In this document: in pieces, positions 1 to 5,667 of the stretch
Layout of the letters: each line of letters opens with the position of its first letter
Position numbering within the stretch: the stretch's first letter is position 1
DNA from: Methanomicrobiales archaeon
Lineage (GTDB): Archaea; Halobacteriota; Methanomicrobia; Methanomicrobiales; Methanoculleaceae
Reading direction: 5' to 3'
Assembly (NCBI GenBank): GCA_012510295.1
Contig: JAAZID010000289.1
Location: forward strand, 1-5,717
Length of the DNA stretch: 5,717 bases
The notes under the pieces: generated by a model
Database searches by the model: none
What the model was told of the DNA's origin: nothing
Seen by the model: only the letters and a program-made list of their open reading frames with translations
Position numbers and translations under genes: made by a program

Positions 1-386
1 AGAAGATCACTGAATGTGACTGATGGTGACTGGTGCACGTCCTTGTGGGACAAAAGGATAGTAACTTTCTCTAGTGATATAAGCGTTACCATTTATGTCT
101 ATGAGCGAATATATAAACTAAGGTGAATACTTAATATTCTTAGAACAGTAACAGAACGTACAAGGGAAAAGATTTATCATTATCCTGATCCAGTAGAATT
201 TTATATGGATATACGTAACACTTCGTGTGGTTTTTAAGCCTCCGGCGTCATCAACACGCGATGCACCATCATATCGCAAGATGCGCGGCAACTGCCCCGG
301 GGCTAAGGTCAGGAAGATCGGGGATTTTCATCCCGGAATTTGCCATCCCAATTCACAATCCCGGATTCTAAACAGCGTGAAAACGA
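1..386. other. Stretch without a confident gene
   Basis: No supportable gene is seen here. On the plus strand, frame 1 is open from the window edge to a TGA at 124-126 (41 codons, ending in YERIYKLR). It could be the tail of a gene lying to the left, but an opening of this length occurs easily by chance. Positions 9-38 are three degenerate 10-base units beginning ACTG. Positions 100-230 are A+T-rich, with a TATA-like TTTATATG at about 200-207 that leads to no recognisable gene. On the minus strand a 25-codon frame (346 to 269, containing KIPDLPDLSPGAVAAHLAI) looks protein-like but has no ribosome site and stops at once. It may be decayed coding sequence continuing the broken frame at 387-617. 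Confidence 0.5.
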
Positions 387-617
387 TCACTGGGTATACT
401 CGACCCTCTCCCCGAAGAGCCCTTTCATGCCAATCTTCCTCAGCACTTCATCGATCTTTCTCTGCAGACCGGCGTATCACACCTGCACATCCGTATCCAT
501 CTGAAAATTCACCTGATGCACACGCCCAAGTTGTTTCAGGAGCATCTCTGCACTCACGCTATTTCCTCTGGTCCCTGCAAGCATCGCACGCAATGCTATC
601 TTTAGTTTCTGACTCAT
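387..617 (-). pseudogene. Unidentified small reading frame broken by an in-frame TGA
   Basis: Read from ATG at 617, the minus strand gives 46 codons (beginning MSQKLKIALRAMLAGTRGNS), a TGA at 479-477, then 29 codons in the same frame (including LQRKIDEVLRKIGMKGLFGE) to a TGA at 389-387. Both halves look protein-like: amphipathic, rich in K, R, L and E, with G-rich third codon positions. The frame is therefore probably one former gene hit by a nonsense mutation. The same frame is also open upstream of the ATG to a TAG at 686-684, and no Shine-Dalgarno sequence precedes the ATG, so the true start may lie further up or be lost. I do not recognise the family. Selenocysteine at the TGA is unlikely, because archaeal selenoproteins are known mainly from Methanococcales and Methanopyrus. 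A chance frame cannot be excluded. Confidence 0.4.
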
Positions 618-886
618 GATCCGGGAGGCGACCCGAACAGTGATGGGGATGGTGAGAGGGATCCCTGTGTTGCAGCAACCCGGCTAGAGAAAAAGAGGGC
701 GGAAAGACGTTGAATAAACGGAGAGGGAGGGAAATTTTAGCGAAGTATTGAGACATAAGAAGCATATGTTGGGTATGATAACTGTACATTATGGTTTGAA
801 GATATTATTCTATGATACTTTTCTGGAGGGTTCGCAAAGTGAGAATGGATTTTCACTCTGATACGGAAAAACAAACTCATTTGTGA
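618..886. other. Intergenic stretch without a gene
   Basis: No convincing gene in either direction. A 76-codon minus-strand opening overlaps the start of this stretch, but its composition (runs of H, P and R) looks non-coding. Positions 684-737 are strongly purine-rich on the plus strand. Positions 838-857 can form an 8-bp stem with one G-T pair and a TGGA loop. The right-hand end is the 3' flank of the LCM-family methyltransferase gene and carries a T-rich tract on the minus strand. Confidence 0.5.
865..876 (-). terminator. Possible oligo-T terminator after the LCM-family methyltransferase
   Basis: On the minus strand the sequence 11-22 bases past the stop codon reads GTTTGTTTTTCC. Archaeal RNA polymerase commonly terminates at such oligo-T tracts without a hairpin. 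The tract is short and the call rests on position and base composition only. A small hairpin lies just beyond it at 838-857. Confidence 0.35.
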
Positions 887-1789
887 TTATTCCACAGTTG
901 CATATGCGATATACTCATACCTTTGTGCATGATAGCCATCGGTGCGCCCTTGGAAGTAACGTCTTTCGATCTCGGGCGGACTCAAATTCTCTTTGAGCCT
1001 GAATCCTAAATTTGCAAGATCTTCAGCTAATGTTGACGGATTAAAGCCTGTTCTCATTGGCTCACCTATCTTTCTTAAAAACTCGAGTTTCTTTTGCATT
1101 TCTGGTGACGATTTTCCCGGTATGAATGCGTTGCTATCCATATAATCGAAAACAACTGCGCTGCCGACTGGCGCAATCTTAGTGATGGAGGTAAGTGTTG
1201 CAAATATCTCTTCCCGGGTTAAGTACGCCGTGACACCAAGCCAGCTGAAGATACTTTTAGCATTACGGTCATAAGCTGATGACCGAGTAAGACCGACGAC
1301 CAGGTTTTCCTTCGTAAAATCTATTGGGACAAAGTGCAACTTCGGGTGTTTCCACCCCAACTCGGCAAGGCGATGAAGTTTAAATTCCTGTGTGACAGGA
1401 TGGTCGATTTCGAATACCTCTAATTGTTTCATGAGTATCGGTTGCCGGAATGCAAATGTATCCAACCCGGCTCCGAGGATTACATACTGTTTCACTCCTT
1501 GTTTGGCAGCCTCCTCTATCTTATCTTCTGTGTATCGGGAACGGCTGAGAACGATGGTTGCTTTTACCAGGGATCCTGTGGGTATTGTCTGGTTTGAGTA
1601 CGATCCGGCATGTTCAATCTCATCAACCTCTTTATCAGTCAGATGGTGTTCCATTCGTACTCGCATATCATCTGGTATCAAACGACAGGCAAGATAATCA
1701 TCAAAGATTTTAGGGTTATCATGCAGAGAATGATAGGCACGTTTGCAGGCTGTCGATATTGCAGTAAAACTAGCTTTTGTTTCGTTCAT
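887..1789 (-). CDS. LCM-family (PF04072-type) class I SAM-dependent methyltransferase
   Basis: A 300-residue protein, full length for the family of leucine carboxyl methyltransferase-like SAM-dependent enzymes, which is widespread in actinobacteria and also found in methanogens. It would transfer a methyl group from SAM in the cytoplasm; the acceptor cannot be told from sequence, and most prokaryotic members are not true PP2A-type leucine carboxyl methyltransferases. Visible motifs are the RSRY segment at 83-86, the SAM-binding VILGAGLDTFAFR at 103-115, the acidic-loop EIDHP at 127-131, PIDF at 155-158, and the W-L-G-V-x-x-Y-L-T segment at 183-191, which matches the family's usual GLLMYLT region. 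The ATG at 1789 is preceded by a purine-rich AAGAAAGAGAT that could be a weak ribosome site. The gene stands alone between eroded sequences, and its A+T content is visibly higher than that of the operon on the right, which may mean it was acquired. Family call firm, function open. Confidence 0.85.
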   Translation of the reverse strand: MNETKASFTAISTACKRAYHSLHDNPKIFDDYLACRLIPDDMRVRMEHHLTDKEVDEIEHAGSYSNQTIPTGSLVKATIVLSRSRYTEDKIEEAAKQGVKQYVILGAGLDTFAFRQPILMKQLEVFEIDHPVTQEFKLHRLAELGWKHPKLHFVPIDFTKENLVVGLTRSSAYDRNAKSIFSWLGVTAYLTREEIFATLTSITKIAPVGSAVVFDYMDSNAFIPGKSSPEMQKKLEFLRKIGEPMRTGFNPSTLAEDLANLGFRLKENLSPPEIERRYFQGRTDGYHAQRYEYIAYATVE

Positions 1790-1812
1790 TTATTATCTCT
1801 TTCTTAAATTGC

Positions 1813-1820
1813 AATATAAA
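1813..1820 (-). promoter_or_regulatory. Archaeal TATA-like box for the LCM-family methyltransferase
   Basis: The minus strand reads TTTATATT here, close to the archaeal TATA consensus. Transcription usually begins about 25 bases downstream of the box centre, which here falls at about 1790, almost on the ATG at 1789. That would give a leaderless or nearly leaderless message and leave the purine-rich AAGAGAT untranscribed. No clear purine-rich BRE lies directly upstream. The assignment rests on sequence match and spacing only. Confidence 0.45.
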
Positions 1821-1926
1821 GGCTGGCATGAAAAACATCCTGTGGGTTGGTGGAACATCCGCCAGATCCCTCTGAATAAGGGTTTGAGCCATGGTTGACC
1901 ACCGTCACCGGTTTTCATGTCCATCT

Positions 1927-2177
1927 GCGAGCGGCCGCCGGCCGCCTGAACCGATCGAGGGGAGCGAGTTCACCCTCGACATGGACATGGTCGTCCAGGC
2001 GATCGGTACGAACCCGAACCCGCTCCCCGTCTCTCTGATCCCGGGCCTTGCGCGCGGCCGGAGGGGGAACGTCGTCGTCGACGAGGACGGCCGGACGTCC
2101 ATCCACCACGTCTACGCCAGCAGGGACATACCACCGGCGCGGCGGCGATGATCGACGCGATGCTGAAGGGAGAGTAA
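1927..2177 (+). pseudogene. C-terminal remnant of NADPH-dependent glutamate synthase small-subunit-like gene
   Basis: From about 1927 the plus strand encodes SGRRPPEPIEGSEFTLDMD, then MVVQAIGTNPNP, GLARGRRGNVVVDEDGRTSI and HVYASRDI. This is the C-terminal NAD(P)H/FAD-domain end of the GltD-like family, usually called gltA in methanogens. The intact family reads Y-A-G-G-D-I-x-T-G-A-A-T-V-I-x-A-M-G-A-G near the end. Here the G-G is replaced by S-R, and a one-base shift around 2128-2133 sends the frame to a premature TGA at 2149-2151. The original ending resumes in the next frame as TGAAAMIDAMLKGE and stops at TAA 2175-2177. About a dozen codons (the T-V-I-E-A-M-G-A-G part) are missing inside a GCG-repeat stretch. 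The rest of the gene, which should contain the dinucleotide-binding fold and Fe-S region, is absent upstream. A short opening with ATG at 1891 exists, but its first codons do not match and it has no ribosome site. It is almost certainly non-functional. Confidence 0.85.
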
Positions 2178-2180
2178 CTA

Positions 2181-2186
2181 TTTTTT
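2181..2186 (+). terminator. Oligo-T tract after the glutamate synthase remnant
   Basis: Six T residues start three bases after the TAA that ends the relic's original frame. The tract fits the native archaeal terminator of the former gene, carried along with its 3' end. Confidence 0.4.
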
Positions 2187-2254
2187 CAGGGTTGAAAAGA
2201 ACAAGCACAAACAACAGATGTTACGTGAAGATCTTCTTTGAATACTTGTAGTAC

Positions 2255-2349
2255 CCATTGTCGCCTTATATTGAAGATTTAGGGGGCGGACGAAATACCA
2301 ATAGCCTCATGAGGAGATGGAATTCTGATACTATATGAAGGCGATATGG
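2255..2349. repeat. Imperfect inverted repeat with a central palindrome
   Basis: The left arm at 2255-2271 (CCATTGTCGCCTTATAT) is matched by the reverse complement of the right arm at 2333-2349 (CCATATCGCCTTCATAT). The arms differ by small bulges and a mismatch. The interval of about 61 bases contains a perfect 10-base palindrome, CCTCATGAGG, at 2305-2314. No target-site duplication is visible. It could be a relic of a small non-autonomous element, a structured 3' region for the methyltransferase message that ends at 2397, or chance. Confidence 0.4.
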
Positions 2350-2396
2350 TCATTAAGAGCAGTAAGGGATCTGCGAATTTAAGGTGACCGGAATCC

Positions 2397-3113
2397 CTAG
2401 CTCCCCGGTTTCTTCCCGGCAGCACAGATGTTGTAGGCCAGGTAGGGAAGTCTCTCTTCAATGATAGGCTCTACCTTCCGGGCGAGCGTAAATATTGGGT
2501 CTGTTAAGTTCAGGTGTGCGAACGAGCAGCGACCAACTGAGATATCAGTGAATCCCGCTCCATCGAGGAGATTCGCGATCTCGTTGTTTGTGTAGTAGCG
2601 CTCGCCAAAGTCACCCACACCAACCTTCTTCAGGCCGACCCTCTCTCCCATCTGGTAGATAACAGGGACGATACTCGTAAAGACTGTCCGTGAGAGTGTA
2701 CAGATCGCGATCTGACCACCAGGCTTCAAGATCCGGTAGGACTCTGCAAGCATCGCCCCGGGGTCCGGGACATAACTGAAGGCGAGCAGACTTGCGAGGG
2801 CGTCGAAGGTCTCATCCCGAAACGGGAGAACGTCAGCAGTCCCAACACAAAACCCACTCTCCGGACAGCGCTGACGCCCATAGAGCACCATCCTCGGGCT
2901 GATATCAAGGCCCACCGCCTGACCGCCTTCCTCGATGTAGCGCTTTACGAAGAGTCCTGTCCCACACCCGACATCAAGGAGGAAGCCACCCTTTGGGAGC
3001 ATGCTCATCACATGATCTGATATGTGCTGGTGGTAGCTCCTCCCACGGCGGCCATCGTAGCGATCATCGTATATATCCGCGATCTCGTCATAGTGGCGCT
3101 GTACTTTATTCAC
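2397..3113 (-). CDS. Class I SAM-dependent methyltransferase (UbiE/Methyltransf_11-like)
   Basis: A 238-residue cytoplasmic methyltransferase of the Rossmann-fold class. Visible motifs are SAM-binding LLDVGCGTG at 45-53, the acidic-loop residues VGLDIS at 67-72, ADVLPFRDETFDA at 93-105, and the post-strand LKPGG at 129-133. The N-terminal Y-D-E-I-A-D-I-Y-D-D-R-Y is typical of UbiE-type enzymes. The substrate is unknown, and the C-terminal third (about 140-225) carries no motif I can assign. The chosen start is GTG at 3113, because GGAGG at 3120-3124 sits six bases upstream and similarity begins there. The frame also extends 34 codons upstream to an ATG at 3215, but that part lies wholly inside the clamp-loader gene and does not look like family sequence. 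The start overlaps the end of the clamp-loader gene by 8 nt, so it is probably translated as the last gene of the operon. No clear terminator follows. Confidence 0.85.
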   Translation of the reverse strand: MNKVQRHYDEIADIYDDRYDGRRGRSYHQHISDHVMSMLPKGGFLLDVGCGTGLFVKRYIEEGGQAVGLDISPRMVLYGRQRCPESGFCVGTADVLPFRDETFDALASLLAFSYVPDPGAMLAESYRILKPGGQIAICTLSRTVFTSIVPVIYQMGERVGLKKVGVGDFGERYYTNNEIANLLDGAGFTDISVGRCSFAHLNLTDPIFTLARKVEPIIEERLPYLAYNICAAGKKPGS

Positions 3114-4110
3114 AAAAACCCTCCCTGGCGATCCGGGCGAGGAGTGCATTGATCTGCACAAAATCATTTGCATTGTGACATAGGCGATGATCGGCATCGG
3201 CGAGTGCGATGGCAAGGGCCGGATCGTTGTACTCGCGCCTTATCACTTGCCGAAGTTCCTGAACAACCTCCCGTGCCGAGAGTCCATACTCGATCATCAA
3301 TGATTCAGCGATGCGATTTGCTGCATCGAAATTTCCGGCCTGAAGTGCTTCAAACGCTGATGTAACGACATTGCCGGTCTCTGAGCGCGAGACCTCGGCG
3401 AGAACTTCAGCAAGGTCAGCGCCTCCACCAGACTTTACAGCGAGCTGGAGGTATATGATCGCACGCCGGAGGTCACCCTGCGCAGTGTGGACGATCAGTT
3501 CGATCTCATCATCCGGAAGGGTAGCCGCCTCGGCAGTGAGGATCTCATTGAGGCGGGCACGGATGATCCCGCCATCAAGCGGCGCGAAGAAGAGCGGCAG
3601 GCACCGTGACGCGATCGCAGGGATGATCGCTGATGGTCTGGTGGTTATGAAGATGAACCGGCAGGTGGCGCTGTAACGCTCCATGATCCGCCGCAGGGCC
3701 TGTTGTGCCTCAAACGTCAGGTCGTGGGCATCCTCAAAGACCATCAGTTTGAACTGAGCGTCCAGCGGGCGCATTGAGGCGTACCACTTCACGATGTACT
3801 TAAAGTTATTGATCAGGCTCTGGTCCTTCCGGTAGATAAGGCTGAACCGTTCATCTGCCTCAAGCGCACTCCTTCCCCGCCCGAGGAGACCGGAGGCGCT
3901 GAACGTGCTCATATTCGCCTCCCAGTTCTCGGCGTAGAGCCTTTTAGCCAGGCACTCGACAGCCACAGTCTTGCCGGTGCCGTGCGGGCCGGATATAAGC
4001 ATGTGAGGTACGTTCCCTGCGTCCGCAAACGAGGTGAGGTAGCGGACGACCTCGTCCTGCCCGATGATATCCTCGCACCTCTTCGGGCGGTAGACTTTAC
4101 TCCAGAGCAT
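3106..4110 (-). CDS. Divergent replication factor C small subunit (clamp-loader AAA+ ATPase), RfcS2-like
   Basis: A 334-residue AAA+ protein of the RFC small-subunit family, which opens and loads the PCNA clamp on DNA as part of a hetero-pentamer. The N-terminus MLWSKVYRPKRCEDIIGQ is the family signature. Next come Walker A GPHGTGKT (41-48), QQALRRIMERY (136-146), the SRC arginine-finger motif (168-170) and sensor 2 GDLRR (212-216). Several key residues are unusual. The Walker B box, usually LDEAD, reads F-E-D-A-H (125-129), and the sensor 1 region, usually C-N, reads T-T-R (156-158). The N-A-S-D-E-R segment is replaced, and an insertion of about 20 residues lies between Walker A and B (roughly 68-118). 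Some methanogens, such as Methanosarcina, have two small subunits, and this resembles the divergent second type; the single canonical RfcS would be elsewhere in the genome. It overlaps the upstream CoA gene by 14 nt and the downstream methyltransferase by 8 nt. Its start has only a weak GAGAGA-type ribosome site, consistent with coupled translation. Confidence 0.88.
   Translation of the reverse strand: MLWSKVYRPKRCEDIIGQDEVVRYLTSFADAGNVPHMLISGPHGTGKTVAVECLAKRLYAENWEANMSTFSASGLLGRGRSALEADERFSLIYRKDQSLINNFKYIVKWYASMRPLDAQFKLMVFEDAHDLTFEAQQALRRIMERYSATCRFIFITTRPSAIIPAIASRCLPLFFAPLDGGIIRARLNEILTAEAATLPDDEIELIVHTAQGDLRRAIIYLQLAVKSGGGADLAEVLAEVSRSETGNVVTSAFEALQAGNFDAANRIAESLMIEYGLSAREVVQELRQVIRREYNDPALAIALADADHRLCHNANDFVQINALLARIAREGFCE
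3120..3124 (-). promoter_or_regulatory. Shine-Dalgarno site that decides the GTG start of the methyltransferase
   Basis: GGAGG on the minus strand, six bases before the GTG at 3113-3111 and inside the last codons of the clamp-loader gene. It supports the short form of the methyltransferase rather than the upstream ATG at 3215, and suggests translational coupling. Confidence 0.75.
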
Positions 4111-4828
4111 GGGTCAGTCTCTCTCTCATCTCATCTATTGCCGCCCGGAGAAGATAGGCATTGTCAAGTAAGGTGATAAGGCGATCACCCTCACCGGGCT
4201 TGAGGGTGGTACATGCCGCGGTGATCGCCGGGAGCGCTCGTGTCAGTTCATCGACGATCGTCAGGGTGGCGGTGCGGGCGGTCCGGGAGAGCGGGTTTAA
4301 GTCGATGGTGATGACCGCTTTTCCCATCGCCCTGAGCGCCTCACATCGATCCCCATCCTCAAGCGGGACGAGGACCGCATCCGCATCACCGATCCCCTCA
4401 CGCAGGCAGAGTCCGCGGTCATGGGCGAGCGGGACGAGCCGCTCAGGTGTCCCGGAGAGGACACGGACACCGTGCCCCTCAAGATGCCGGGTGATCAGGC
4501 GTATCCGCTCATCAGTCCGGTGGAAGAGGTTCACCTCAACGTCTGCGCCGCTCACCTGCTGGAGGGCCGCGATCTCGCCCGCCGCAAGCGCCGCAGTGTT
4601 CCCGTTCACCGATATCACCGGGTGCCTGGCGGAGAGAAGCATGGCGGCGGCCGTCTGGATCGCGATCTCTGCACTCCTGGTCGTCCGCTCACCGATAAGG
4701 TAATCAAACGCCTCCCCGCGCCCGTGAGCAGCGAGTCCCTCAAGGGCGACGATACCTTCGCGGGCGCACCGGGCGAGTCTCTCGCGGGCGACGAGGGAGC
4801 GGTAGCGTGGATGGTCTTTCGGGATCAT
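4097..4828 (-). CDS. Phosphopantothenate synthetase (4-phosphopantoate--beta-alanine ligase)
   Basis: A 243-residue protein of the archaeal PPS family (DUF137/COG1701). It joins 4-phosphopantoate and beta-alanine using ATP to make 4-phosphopantothenate, the second step of the archaea-specific CoA route. Conserved blocks, in order, are IPKDHPRYRSL (2-12), GLAAHGRGEAFDYLIGERT (31-49), SVNGNTAAL (73-81), EVNLFHRTDER (98-108), DGDRCEALRAMGKAVITIDL (158-177) followed directly by NPLSRTA, and IVDELTRALP (191-200). Length and motifs are complete. The start is ATG at 4828, where similarity begins; it overlaps the TGA of pantoate kinase in an ATGA. The frame extends upstream to 5077, but that 83-codon extension is R- and C-rich antisense-like sequence within the kinase gene. 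It lies directly downstream of its pathway partner, which supports the function. Confidence 0.93.
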   Translation of the reverse strand: MIPKDHPRYRSLVARERLARCAREGIVALEGLAAHGRGEAFDYLIGERTTRSAEIAIQTAAAMLLSARHPVISVNGNTAALAAGEIAALQQVSGADVEVNLFHRTDERIRLITRHLEGHGVRVLSGTPERLVPLAHDRGLCLREGIGDADAVLVPLEDGDRCEALRAMGKAVITIDLNPLSRTARTATLTIVDELTRALPAITAACTTLKPGEGDRLITLLDNAYLLRAAIDEMRERLTHALE

Positions 4829-5667
4829 GGTTTCATCTCGATTACGTATGCGCCGCGACGGGCGACATTGAGGCGGTAAACATCTCCAAACTCGGAGAGC
4901 ACCTCGCCGGCAGCGTCCCCACAGGCGAAGACACCGTTTCCGAGCATCGTCATGCTCGCAGGAATTCCCACGGCATCGCAGGCCGCAAGCACCCGTTGCA
5001 CCTCCGGCGCGACGAGACCACTCGCTTCGGCAAATTCCCTTGAGAGCCGGCAGAAGTCCGCGAGATCCCGGGGGCAACGATCAGGAAATGCGGCTGCGAT
5101 CCGCTCCATCACATCAGGCGACGAGAGGACCGAGGCTGTCGAGAGCGGACCGAGGCTCACGGCATAAAGTGGTTCATCCGGGTAAAAGCGGATGATCTCT
5201 GCATGGATTCCGGGCCCCATCCTGCAGACGACCCCCCCGGCCTGGCTCGCGGCGACATCACCGAGGCCCGTCCGGTGAACAACCTCGGCTTCATGGGCCC
5301 TGGCCGCCACCTCATCCACAGAGAGGCCGATATCGAGGAGGTGGTTTGTGGCCGTGAGTGTCGCAAGGACCGCGGCCGCCGAGAGCCCGAACCCGGCCCC
5401 GATGGGGAGCCGGCATTCAGTGGTGACGTGGGCAGTGACCCCCAGCCGGTCGAGGGCGTACTCGACCGGCGGCGATCCGATAGTGACCCGGCCCTGCCAG
5501 ACCACCCGGACGCTCGTCGCCTCGGCGGGTGTCACCGTCGAGCATACCCCCTCATCGACGACCACGCCGGCCCCGACACTCCCTGTCGCCGAAGGCTCCT
5601 CTCCCTCGATACGCCTGAAGTAGCCGGATATATGGCCGGGGGAGAAGGCTACAGCAGTCCTGACCAT
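4825..5667 (-). CDS. Pantoate kinase (archaeal GHMP-family kinase)
   Basis: A 280-residue GHMP-superfamily kinase of the archaeal PoK family (COG1829). It phosphorylates pantoate with ATP to give 4-phosphopantoate, the first step of the archaeal variant of CoA biosynthesis, and replaces bacterial pantothenate kinase. In this family's known members the enzyme is cytoplasmic and can be insensitive to CoA feedback. Visible features are the N-terminal SPGHISGYF (9-17), the ATP-binding P-loop-like LPIGAGFGLSAA (87-98), TGLGDVAASQAGGVV (133-147), and a C-terminal GHMP motif, MLGNGVFA (241-248). The ATG at 5667 begins the family's usual start and has AGGAGGT 12 bases upstream. It overlaps the end of an unidentified upstream gene by 19 nt, and its own TGA overlaps the next gene's ATG, so the two CoA enzymes are likely made in coupled amounts. 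Confidence 0.93.
   Translation of the reverse strand: MVRTAVAFSPGHISGYFRRIEGEEPSATGSVGAGVVVDEGVCSTVTPAEATSVRVVWQGRVTIGSPPVEYALDRLGVTAHVTTECRLPIGAGFGLSAAAVLATLTATNHLLDIGLSVDEVAARAHEAEVVHRTGLGDVAASQAGGVVCRMGPGIHAEIIRFYPDEPLYAVSLGPLSTASVLSSPDVMERIAAAFPDRCPRDLADFCRLSREFAEASGLVAPEVQRVLAACDAVGIPASMTMLGNGVFACGDAAGEVLSEFGDVYRLNVARRGAYVIEMKP

Noticed and set aside
477..479. TGA as a selenocysteine codon
   Set aside because: No SECIS-like structure was recognised, no typical selenoprotein family is visible, and selenocysteine use is not expected in this lineage.
227..619. 130-codon plus-strand reading frame
   Set aside because: High in S, P, R and H with no ribosome site or motif. The minus strand over 387-617 looks more protein-like.
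1915..2214. 99-codon minus-strand reading frame opposite the glutamate synthase relic
   Set aside because: Its sequence is the antisense of recognisable GltD-like codons and is full of R, P and V runs.
2281..2345. Box C/D guide RNA
   Set aside because: A CTGA occurs, but no convincing box C (RTGATGA) or internal boxes with proper spacing.
3114..3215. 34-codon N-terminal extension of the UbiE-like methyltransferase
   Set aside because: It lies inside the clamp-loader gene; the GTG at 3113 has a strong, well-spaced GGAGG and fits the family's start.
4161..4703. 180-codon plus-strand reading frame opposite phosphopantothenate synthetase
   Set aside because: It is rich in S, R and P with no recognisable motif. 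It is the expected antisense opening in a G+C-rich conserved gene.
4829..5077. 83-codon N-terminal extension of phosphopantothenate synthetase
   Set aside because: It lies wholly inside the pantoate kinase gene, is rich in R, C and G, and family similarity begins at the ATG at 4828, which overlaps the kinase stop.
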